A stretch of DNA of 8,006 nucleotides from contig DBDL01000004.1 in NCBI GenBank assembly GCA_002293545.1, forward strand, positions 243 to 8,248, read 5' to 3'. The position numbers and the translations under genes are program-made. Source of the stretch: Lachnoclostridium sp. UBA933 (GTDB lineage Bacteria > Bacillota > Clostridia > Lachnospirales > Lachnospiraceae). Under the pieces are notes generated by a model. That model was not told the origin of the DNA and did no database searches. It saw only the letters and a program-made list of their open reading frames with translations. Below, in pieces: positions 1 through 5,387 of this stretch. Position 1 is the first letter of the stretch, and the number at the start of each line of letters is the position of its first letter.

Positions 1-191
1 CCAATACCATTGATATGGAAGTTAAAAAAATTGTAAATGACTGTTATCAGAAAGCAGCCGATATATTAAATAGTAATATTTCGATACTTCATCAATTGGC
101 AGACCTATTAATAGAGAAGGAAAGAATTGGGAGAGAGGAGTTTGAATCGTTATTTCATAAAAATAACGAGGAAGAGCCTCAAAATGTTTAA
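1..191 (+). CDS. ftsH: FtsH-type ATP-dependent zinc metalloprotease, C-terminal end only
   Basis: The frame is open from the window edge (first full codon at 3) to a TAA at 189-191, giving 62 residues. The segment DMEVKKIVNDCYQKAADIL, followed by LADLLIEKERIGREEFESLF, matches the helical tail that ends the peptidase M41 domain of FtsH/HflB. There the usual pattern is an EVkrIvdecYekA helix and a LaexLLEkEtI-gEEFexLf helix. FtsH is a membrane-anchored AAA+ protease that degrades misfolded membrane proteins and some regulators. The AAA+ module and the HExxH zinc site lie outside the window, so it cannot be said whether the gene is intact or a second, accessory copy. The last residues are acidic (NNEEEP), as often seen at FtsH ends. 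The family assignment rests on this tail alone but is quite specific. Confidence 0.82.
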   Translation, partial: NTIDMEVKKIVNDCYQKAADILNSNISILHQLADLLIEKERIGREEFESLFHKNNEEEPQNV

Positions 192-301
192 GGCATTATG
201 CAAAATCTCCAAACCGGATAGATGCTATGGTAGTTATAGACAAAAACTTATTTAAAAAAATATAATGTTTGTGCACACTTATTTAAAAGATGGTGTTATA
301 C

Positions 302-330
302 TTGTCTTGTAAACCCCAATACATTATATA
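302..330 (+). promoter_or_regulatory. Candidate SigA promoter for the GH13 gene leader
   Basis: TTGTCT (302-307) and TATATA (325-330) are separated by exactly 17 bp, predicting a start near 337. An overlapping extended -10 (TGTTATACT, 294-302) is an alternative without a good -35. Nothing promoter-like is seen in the 44 bases between the hairpin at 372-402 and the GH13 start, so a GH13 transcript would probably start here and cross that hairpin. Confidence 0.35.
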
Positions 331-371
331 GTTTTTGCTACACCCCCATAAGTAACAGAAATACCTTCTCC

Positions 372-402
372 AAAAAGGATAGCCATTGCCGCTATCCTTT
401 TT
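372..402 (+). terminator. Strong intrinsic terminator hairpin ahead of the GH13 gene
   Basis: AAAAAGGATAGC and GCTATCCTTTTT form a perfect 12-bp stem around a 7-nt loop, followed by more T-rich sequence. The A-run on the 5' side makes it usable in both directions. It may end the ftsH transcript. It also lies downstream of the candidate promoter at 302-330 and only 44 bases before the GH13 start codon, so it could act as an attenuator. Confidence 0.8.
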
Positions 403-436
403 ACTTTTTCGCACCTTTTTCATAAACAAAGAAAGC

Positions 437-440
437 AGGA
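437..440 (+). promoter_or_regulatory. Ribosome binding site fixing the TTG start of the GH13 gene
   Basis: AGGA at 437-440 lies 6 nt ahead of the TTG at 447. The ATG at 440 is in another frame and stops after a few codons. The next in-frame ATGs lie well inside the N-terminal beta domain. Confidence 0.6.
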
Positions 441-446
441 TGAGAT

Positions 447-2507
447 TTGACCAGTCAACCGATTAGTTCACAAGCAATATACAGTGATGGAACAAAATAT
501 TTTGTAGACCCGCCGGAGCCAAATGAATCAGATGATGTTAAGATTCGCTGCCGGGTTGCCAAGGGAGATCCCGTCAGGGTTTTTTTGGTATGCCGTAATC
601 AGGAAATCCTGATGATACTGGCAGAAAGCGATGAGTTATTTGATTATTATGAAACGGTATTGAACATTGGCAGCGGAGAGTTCAGATATTGCTTTAAGCT
701 TCTGAGCAAATCAGAGTGTATTTATTATAACTATCAGGGAGTCATGGATATTCCGGATGACTATTATGATTTTAAAATCATTCCCGGTTTTCAAATTCCC
801 GATTGGGCAAAGGGAGCGGTATTTTATCAGATTTATGTTGACCGTTTTGCAAACGGTGATTCCGGAAACGGAGTAGAAAGCGGAGAATACAGCTATATAG
901 GAGAACCGGTGGAACAGGTTACGGACTGGAATAAATATCCGGCGGCAATGGGCGTCAGGGAGTTTTACGGCGGAGATTTAAAAGGCGTGCTGAACAAACT
1001 GGATTATTTAAAGGATTTAGGCGTAGAGGTTATCTATCTGAATCCCATCTTTGTATCGCCGTCCAACCACAAGTACGACACACAGGATTACGACTATATT
1101 GACCCGCATTTTACGGTTGTGAAAGAATCCGGCGGCGACTTGCTTGCAGGCGGCGACAACGATAACAGTCATGCAACCAGATATATCAAAAAAGTTACCG
1201 ATAAAAAGAATTTAGAAGCAAGCAACGAGTTCTTTGCTTATTTTGTAAGTGAGGTTCATGCAAAAGGCATGAAAGTGATTTTAGACGGCGTATTTAATCA
1301 TTGCGGCTCCTTTAACAAGTGGCTTGACAGAGAACGTATCTACCAGGATCAGGAGGGATATGAAGCAGGTGCGTACATTGATGAAAGAAGTCCCTATGCA
1401 GACTTTTTCAATTTCCGTGAAAGGGAATGGCCTTACAATCCGAAATATGACGGCTGGTGGGGACACGATACACTGCCCAAGCTTAATTATGAAGGTTCAG
1501 ACGAGCTATTTTCCTATATCATGTCTATCGGGAAGAAGTGGGTATCTCCCCCGTATAATGCGGACGGGTGGCGCTTGGATGTCGCCGCGGACTTAGGAAA
1601 CTCGCTTGATTTCAATCATTATTTTTGGAAAGAGTTTCGCAAGGTTGTAAAAGAGGCAAACCCGGAGGCAATTATTTTGGCAGAGCATTACGGCGACGCG
1701 ACTCCTTGGATATCCGGCGGAGAATGGGATACCGTAATGAATTATGATGCATTTATGGAACCAATCACATGGTTTCTGACCGGGATGGAAAAACACAGTG
1801 ACTCAAAACGCGAGGATTTAATCGGAAATGCAGAGGCTTTTTGGGGTTCGATGTATAAATATTCCGTCCGTTTTACAAACGGTTCTTTGCGGGCGGCAAT
1901 GAATGAATTATCCAATCACGATCATTCACGTTTTTTAACGAGAACGAACCGCACAATCGGGCGTGTGTCTTTTATGACCTGCGAGTCGGCGAGTGATAAC
2001 ATCCGGATGTCTGCCATGATGTCGGCTGTCATTTTTCAAATGACCTGGATCGGGGCACCGACTATTTATTATGGTGATGAAGCCGGCGTATGCGGATGGA
2101 CCGACCCGGACAACCGCAGGACCTACCCATGGGGACACGAAAATAAACAATTACTTTTCTGCCATAAGGAAATGATACGGATTCATAAAGATTACGATGT
2201 ACTCCGAAGCGGTTCGCTGATACAGTTACATAGTGAATACCAGCTGATTTCATACGGACGGTTTGATCAGGAGGATTGTTTTGCAATCGCTGTCTATGTC
2301 GGGGATTACGAACGGGAGTTTTTGTTTCCGGTTTGGAAAATCGGAATGCTGGACGATATGAATATGCTTCGGATGGCGTCCTCGGACGATAATGGATTTT
2401 CACTGATGACCGAATTTATCAAAGTTCAGGACGGGTGTATCAGGATAAAAATGAAGCCGAACTCGGCAGTTGTATATAAAAAGCATAAGGGTGACGGATT
2501 ATTCTGA
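447..2507 (+). CDS. GH13 alpha-amylase family enzyme, neopullulanase/cyclomaltodextrinase-like
   Basis: 686 residues with no signal peptide, so it is probably cytoplasmic and hydrolyses imported maltodextrins, cyclodextrins or pullulan fragments at alpha-1,4 (possibly alpha-1,6) bonds. Residues about 1-115 look like the N-terminal beta-sandwich (CBM34-like) of this subgroup. The (beta/alpha)8 barrel starts at WAKGAVFYQIYVDRFANGD (about 120-138). The GH13 signature regions are all visible: DGVFNH at 280-285, LPKLN at 343-347, GWRLDVA with nucleophile D378, LAEH with acid/base E413, and SNHD with D492 as transition-state stabiliser. A small C-terminal beta domain ends at NSAVVYKK. Residues about 221-260 form a polar loop that makes the protein longer than the roughly 580-600 residues usual for classical neopullulanases. 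The start is TTG, supported by AGGA 6 nt upstream. No other sugar-use gene is present in the window. The exact substrate cannot be read from sequence. Confidence 0.9.
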   Translation: MTSQPISSQAIYSDGTKYFVDPPEPNESDDVKIRCRVAKGDPVRVFLVCRNQEILMILAESDELFDYYETVLNIGSGEFRYCFKLLSKSECIYYNYQGVMDIPDDYYDFKIIPGFQIPDWAKGAVFYQIYVDRFANGDSGNGVESGEYSYIGEPVEQVTDWNKYPAAMGVREFYGGDLKGVLNKLDYLKDLGVEVIYLNPIFVSPSNHKYDTQDYDYIDPHFTVVKESGGDLLAGGDNDNSHATRYIKKVTDKKNLEASNEFFAYFVSEVHAKGMKVILDGVFNHCGSFNKWLDRERIYQDQEGYEAGAYIDERSPYADFFNFREREWPYNPKYDGWWGHDTLPKLNYEGSDELFSYIMSIGKKWVSPPYNADGWRLDVAADLGNSLDFNHYFWKEFRKVVKEANPEAIILAEHYGDATPWISGGEWDTVMNYDAFMEPITWFLTGMEKHSDSKREDLIGNAEAFWGSMYKYSVRFTNGSLRAAMNELSNHDHSRFLTRTNRTIGRVSFMTCESASDNIRMSAMMSAVIFQMTWIGAPTIYYGDEAGVCGWTDPDNRRTYPWGHENKQLLFCHKEMIRIHKDYDVLRSGSLIQLHSEYQLISYGRFDQEDCFAIAVYVGDYEREFLFPVWKIGMLDDMNMLRMASSDDNGFSLMTEFIKVQDGCIRIKMKPNSAVVYKKHKGDGLF

Positions 2508-2962
2508 TAAATGCATGGGGTATTCGGATTACATTTTAAGAAAGATATCAATGATACAGAGGAGAGCAACACACAAAATCACAACCGAAACTACCAACGG
2601 GCAATTTGAGGGATTTTGCATTATACCTGTCAATAGTTCGGCTGCGTTTTGTACTCTTTCATGTAATGAGTTGAAAATAAAAGGAGAATAAAACATTTAT
2701 ATTATGCCATTTGTATGGTAGTCAGATTCTCTGCATTGGTTATCTCGTTTCAGTCTTAATTAGGAATCTTTTTGACTTTTCTGAAATGGTACACTATATC
2801 AGATATTTCGTCCTATGAGTAATTATAAATCAGAACAATCAAAAATGCAAGTGTTTTTCACAGAAATACTCAAAAAATGTAATCCCAAACCTTTCAAGTC
2901 CCATTTTAAATTCATAACATTCATATATGGAAATGTGTACATTTTAATATGTTTTATTTTAT
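2508..2962. other. Gene-poor AT-rich spacer between GH13 and recombinase genes
   Basis: No convincing gene or terminator is seen in these 455 bases. Two short open frames near the left end (2470-2691, and a 32-codon frame starting with the ATG at 2514) lack a good ribosome binding site and recognisable protein features. An AAAGGAG at about 2681 is not followed by a properly spaced start that stays open. The stretch could be decayed sequence left by the neighbouring mobile-type recombinase, but no identifiable remnant is visible. Confidence 0.5.
2772..2800 (+). promoter_or_regulatory. Possible SigA promoter in the spacer
   Basis: TTGACT (2772-2777), a 17-bp spacer and TATATC (2795-2800) form an acceptable SigA pattern. 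No gene with a ribosome binding site follows on this strand, and the recombinase gene lies antisense. In AT-rich sequence such matches arise by chance. Confidence 0.25.
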
Positions 2963-3711
<749 letters not shown>

Positions 3712-3776
3712 GACATCACCTCTCATACGCAGCATATCACAAAATTAAAAAACAAGTATTATAAAAATATTTTATA

Positions 3777-3805
3777 TTGACAAGTAGATGAGAATTATAT
3801 ATAAT
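3777..3805 (+). promoter_or_regulatory. Consensus SigA promoter P1 upstream of tRNA-Leu
   Basis: TTGACA (3777-3782) and TATAAT (3800-3805) with a 17-bp spacer match the SigA consensus at all 12 positions. The predicted start is near 3812, about 150 nt before the tRNA. Such strong promoters are typical of stable RNA genes. Confidence 0.8.
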
Positions 3806-3869
3806 CATAAAGCAGCCAGAAAATTATAATCCTATGTGATAGGCAGGGGAAAATCCTATGCGGTTTGCC

Positions 3870-3898
3870 TTGAAATAATAGGGTGCAGAAATTATATA
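3870..3898 (+). promoter_or_regulatory. Second SigA promoter P2 upstream of tRNA-Leu
   Basis: TTGAAA (3870-3875) and TATATA (3893-3898) with a 17-bp spacer predict a start near 3905, about 60 nt before the tRNA. Together with P1 it gives the tandem promoter arrangement common for stable RNA genes. Confidence 0.55.
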
Positions 3899-3964
3899 TT
3901 TTATAAAACGGCGCAAATATGGGTCTTATCGGAGATACATTAAGTCAAAAAATCCATGTAATTC

Positions 3965-4050
3965 GCCGGCGTGGCGGAACTGGCAGACGCCCAGGACTTA
4001 AAATCCTGTGAGTAGTAATACTCGTACCGGTTCGATTCCGGTCGCCGGCA
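3965..4050 (+). tRNA. tRNA-Leu (anticodon UAA)
   Basis: An 86-nt class II tRNA. The acceptor stem GCCGGCG (3965-3971) pairs with CGCCGGC (4043-4049), followed by discriminator A. The D-arm region reads TGGCGGAACTGGCAGACGC, typical of bacterial tRNA-Leu. The anticodon stem CAGGA/TCCTG encloses loop CTTAAAA with anticodon TAA at 3999-4001. A long variable arm (GTGAGTAGTAATACTCGT) and the T-arm GGTTCGATTCC complete it. The 3' CCA is not encoded and must be added by the nucleotidyltransferase. It reads UUA and, by wobble, UUG. It is a single gene, not part of a cluster within this window. Confidence 0.97.
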
Positions 4051-4103
4051 GTGATGATTTTGAAAGAGAAATCCTTTGTTTTCAGTAAGGATAATTAAAA
4101 GCG

Positions 4104-4136
4104 GTATATGTCCAATTGCATTTCTTGGACATATAC
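4104..4136 (+). terminator. Hairpin after tRNA-Leu, likely terminator
   Basis: GTATATGTCCAA and TTGGACATATAC form a perfect 12-bp stem around a 9-nt loop, 54 nt past the tRNA. The following tract (TTGGTTTCTCATTT) is T-rich but broken, so termination may be imperfect. Confidence 0.6.
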
Positions 4137-4232
4137 TTGGTTTCTCATTTAATTCCAATTACAACTTTGTAAAACAACATTCTTTATTTATATCTGCTAC
4201 AATTTAACTTTTATAAAAACATCAAAAGAAAG

Positions 4233-4261
4233 TAGACAAACCGTGTTTCATATGCTAGAAT
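4233..4261 (+). promoter_or_regulatory. Promoter of the antisense antitoxin RNA
   Basis: TAGACA (4233-4238), a 17-bp spacer and TAGAAT (4256-4261), with a TG one base ahead (extended -10, TGCTAGAAT). The predicted start is near 4268, just before a hairpin. No ribosome binding site or open frame follows, which fits a non-coding RNA. Confidence 0.7.
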
Positions 4262-4267
4262 AAGGGT

Positions 4268-4387
4268 ATCATAAAAAGAAGGTGCACGAAACACCTTCTT
4301 ATGTAGCACTTGCCAAAAGATGGCGCAGGCTTGCAATTATTAACTTAAAAATAACCGCAACCTTAGCAGGAGGGCGGTTATTTTTTT
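4268..4387 (+). ncRNA. Putative antisense RNA antitoxin of a type I toxin-antitoxin pair
   Basis: A transcript of about 120 nt is bounded by the promoter at 4233-4261 and the terminator at 4347-4387. Its 5' end can fold into a 9-bp hairpin (AAGAAGGTG/CACCTTCTT), a common stabiliser of small RNAs. It runs convergently towards the toxin mRNA and overlaps its 3' end by about 40 nt, from the shared terminator into the last toxin codons. This is the layout of TxpA/RatA- and BsrG-type loci, in which 3'-end pairing leads to RNase III cleavage or translation block. The exact 5' and 3' ends are predicted, not measured. Confidence 0.6.
4347..4387. terminator. Bidirectional terminator shared by toxin mRNA and antitoxin RNA
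   Basis: The AAAATAACCGC arm (to 4358) pairs with GCGGTTATTTT (from 4374) in a stem of 10-12 bp, with an inner CCT/AGG pairing in the loop. It ends in seven Ts on the plus strand and five on the minus strand, so it can terminate both convergent transcripts. The toxin stop codon lies within it. Confidence 0.8.
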
Positions 4388-4458
4388 GGGGATTTCAGAA
4401 TCAAAATCACAAGAGTTGCAAAAGCAATCATTAACATTAATGCTTCATATACGCTCAT
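4378..4458 (-). CDS. Hol_Tox-type small membrane toxin (type I TA)
   Basis: A 26-residue peptide starting MSVYEALMLMIAFATLVIL and ending ILKSPKK. It has a short polar start, one hydrophobic helix (about residues 7-21) and a basic tail. The MSxYEALxLMxxF opening is the hallmark of the putative holin-like toxins (Hol_Tox) of Firmicutes, related in design to TxpA/BsrG-like type I toxins that damage the membrane. The ribosome binding site GGGGAG (4471-4466) lies 7 nt upstream and is buried in a 7-bp hairpin. It has its own promoter (4525-4553) and ends inside the shared terminator. The family call comes from sequence pattern, size and the antisense RNA layout. Toxicity is inferred. Confidence 0.85.
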   Translation of the reverse strand: MSVYEALMLMIAFATLVILILKSPKK

Positions 4459-4467
4459 TTGGCATCT

Positions 4468-4484
4468 CCCCTTTCTAAAAGGGG
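4468..4484 (-). promoter_or_regulatory. Hairpin sequestering the toxin Shine-Dalgarno
   Basis: In the toxin mRNA CCCCUUU and AAAGGGG form a perfect 7-bp stem with a 3-nt loop (UAG). The GGGG of the stem is the core of the toxin ribosome binding site, so the fold should reduce translation. Such sequestration is common in type I toxin mRNAs. Confidence 0.6.
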
Positions 4485-4524
4485 CTAAGCCTGAACCACC
4501 CTTTGGTGCTTTAGTGCTATTGTA

Positions 4525-4553
4525 ATACTAACATGATTTACCGGACGTGTCCA
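4525..4553 (-). promoter_or_regulatory. Promoter of the toxin mRNA
   Basis: On the minus strand TGGACA (4553-4548) is followed after 17 bp by TAGTAT (4530-4525), with TG one base ahead (extended -10, TGTTAGTAT). The predicted start is near 4518, giving a 5' leader of about 60 nt and an mRNA of about 170 nt. It overlaps the 3' end of the upstream small gene. Confidence 0.65.
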
Positions 4554-4741
4554 TACACAAATTTCAATAAATGAATCATTCCCATCCCCTCTAAAACATA
4601 AAGTAAAATCGCAATCGGTGATAAAACCGCCGAAATCATGATTCCCCAATATTTCATTTTTTGCATTCGGCATAAGCCATAATACGCCTGCTCTGCTTTA
4701 TTTTCGTATTTCATATAGGCATTTTCTAATGAAATATCCAA
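4538..4741 (-). CDS. Small membrane protein of unknown function (TTG start)
   Basis: 67 residues from a TTG at 4741 preceded by AGGAAAGGA about 7 nt upstream, a strong ribosome binding site. It begins MDISLENAYMKYENKAEQAY, amphipathic and charged. A hydrophobic segment follows (about residues 31-50, WGIMISAVLSPIAILLYVL), then GMGMIHLLKFVYGHVR, so one membrane helix with a basic end. The frame stays open upstream to 4921, but that part runs into the oppositely directed zinc-ribbon gene and its promoter and is unlikely to be translated. A promoter candidate at 4854-4882 (TTGTTC-17-TATAAT) reads towards it. The toxin promoter begins at its 3' end. I do not recognise the family, and its position invites a link to the toxin-antitoxin pair, but this is inference. 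Confidence 0.5.
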   Translation of the reverse strand: MDISLENAYMKYENKAEQAYYGLCRMQKMKYWGIMISAVLSPIAILLYVLEGMGMIHLLKFVYGHVR

Positions 4742-4807
4742 TAATAATCCTTTCCTCAATCGTATTACACAGTGCCGGCTATTGGTACGTTCAATTTCCT
4801 TTTTGGC

Positions 4808-4835
4808 TAAAGCTGATGGAAATATTAACCGATAT
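4808..4835 (+). promoter_or_regulatory. Flagellar sigma (SigD/sigma-28-like) promoter of the zinc-ribbon gene
   Basis: TAAA (4808-4811) and CCGATAT (4829-4835) match the SigD core elements exactly. Counting the -10 as ACCGATAT, the spacer is 16 bp, at the long end of the usual 14-16. The predicted start is near 4842, 67 nt before the ATG at 4909. Confidence 0.6.
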
Positions 4836-4853
4836 AAAAAGCAAGGAGTATAG

Positions 4854-4882
4854 ATTATAGAATGTAAAAACAGAGAGAACAA
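4854..4882 (-). promoter_or_regulatory. Promoter candidate for the small membrane protein
   Basis: On the minus strand TTGTTC (4882-4877) is followed after 17 bp by a perfect TATAAT (4859-4854). It would start a transcript near 4847 towards the gene at 4741-4538, divergent to the zinc-ribbon gene. Confidence 0.45.
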
Positions 4883-4908
4883 ATTCGTGTCAGAGAGGTG
4901 TGTAAAAT

Positions 4909-5274
4909 ATGGGACAAGCATTTCATCTTAGTTGTGGTTGTGGATATCAAAAAGACGTATTCGTTGGAGAAGTGATGATGTCAATGACATTGCCTAAAAT
5001 CCGCAAGGTATTTGCCGAAGCAGATCTTTCGGGCTTTGAACGGGCCGTTGCAAACGGAGAGGACTATGGCATGGGTTCTAAAATAGCATACTGTGCCAAA
5101 TGCGACGGACTTGTGAGTGCCTCTGTGCTTCGTTATACCGAAGAGGGAGAAACAAAAGTATTGAATCGGACATGTCCCGATTGCGGGGGAGAGGTTGTGA
5201 TTCGCGAAACTGCCGGTAACTGCCCTAAATGCGGAAAGGCGTTGCGCGAAGATCAATCCGGACGATGGGATTGA
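4909..5274 (+). CDS. Zinc-ribbon protein of unknown function
   Basis: 121 residues. The ATG at 4909 has GAGGTG (4895-4900) 8 nt upstream. It carries four cysteine pairs: CGC at 9-11, CAKC at 62-65, CPDC at 89-92 and CPKC at 105-108, the last three being CxxC knuckles followed by Gly or Asp-Gly as in zinc ribbons. The middle part (about 24-55) is helical and charged (LPKIRKVFAEADLSGFERAV). There is no membrane segment or signal peptide, so it should be a cytosolic metal-binding protein. It resembles the many short clostridial hypothetical proteins that open with a Cys-Gly-Cys-Gly-Tyr element. The flagellar-type promoter upstream and the flagellinolysin gene 113 bp downstream in the same direction suggest a role or at least co-expression with flagellar genes. 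No function can be assigned. Confidence 0.85.
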   Translation: MGQAFHLSCGCGYQKDVFVGEVMMSMTLPKIRKVFAEADLSGFERAVANGEDYGMGSKIAYCAKCDGLVSASVLRYTEEGETKVLNRTCPDCGGEVVIRETAGNCPKCGKALREDQSGRWD

Positions 5275-5288
5275 GTACCTGTCAATCC
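5268..5288 (+). other. Short hairpin over the stop codon of the zinc-ribbon gene
   Basis: GGATTGA and TCAATCC make a perfect 7-bp stem with a 7-nt loop, with the TGA stop in the left arm. No T-tract follows, so it is a weak terminator at best, and read-through into the flagellinolysin gene is likely. Confidence 0.35.
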
Positions 5289-5289
5289 G

Positions 5290-5315
5290 AGAAGTTCTTG
5301 TATTCCAACTGATAT
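5290..5315 (+). promoter_or_regulatory. Possible flagellar sigma promoter of the flagellinolysin gene
   Basis: AGAA (5290-5293), a 15-bp spacer and CTGATAT (5309-5315) compare with TAAA-N15-CCGATAT. The -10 matches at 6 of 7 and the -35 at 2 of 4, with GTT following as in the longer consensus. The predicted start is about 66 nt ahead of the ATG at 5388. It is weaker than the match upstream of the zinc-ribbon gene. Confidence 0.4.
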
Positions 5316-5387
5316 TTAAGCAAAGTGAACAGTAAAACCAATCTGTCTTTACCCGTTTGCAATTAGTCAATGAAAGGATTCATGATT

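Noticed and set aside
2470..2691. 73-codon plus-strand frame overlapping the end of the GH13 gene
   Set aside because: No ribosome binding site, unlike any protein I recognise, and it starts within the GH13 coding sequence in another frame.
2915..2950. Terminator for the recombinase gene
   Set aside because: Only a short AAATGT/ACATTT palindrome is present, without GC pairs or a clear T-tract in the right direction.
3812..3960. Riboswitch-like structured leader between P1 and the tRNA
   Set aside because: The repeated AATCCTATG and pairing of AGGCA with TGCCT allow a fold, but no known riboswitch core is recognisable. The P2 promoter lies in the same stretch, and a tRNA is an unlikely target.
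3940..4158. 72-codon minus-strand frame
   Set aside because: It runs through the tRNA-Leu gene and its downstream hairpin.
4538..4921. 127-codon minus-strand frame taken as one gene
   Set aside because: Its first 60 codons overlap the flagellar-type promoter and start of the zinc-ribbon gene and have no ribosome binding site. The shorter TTG-started form at 4741 has one.
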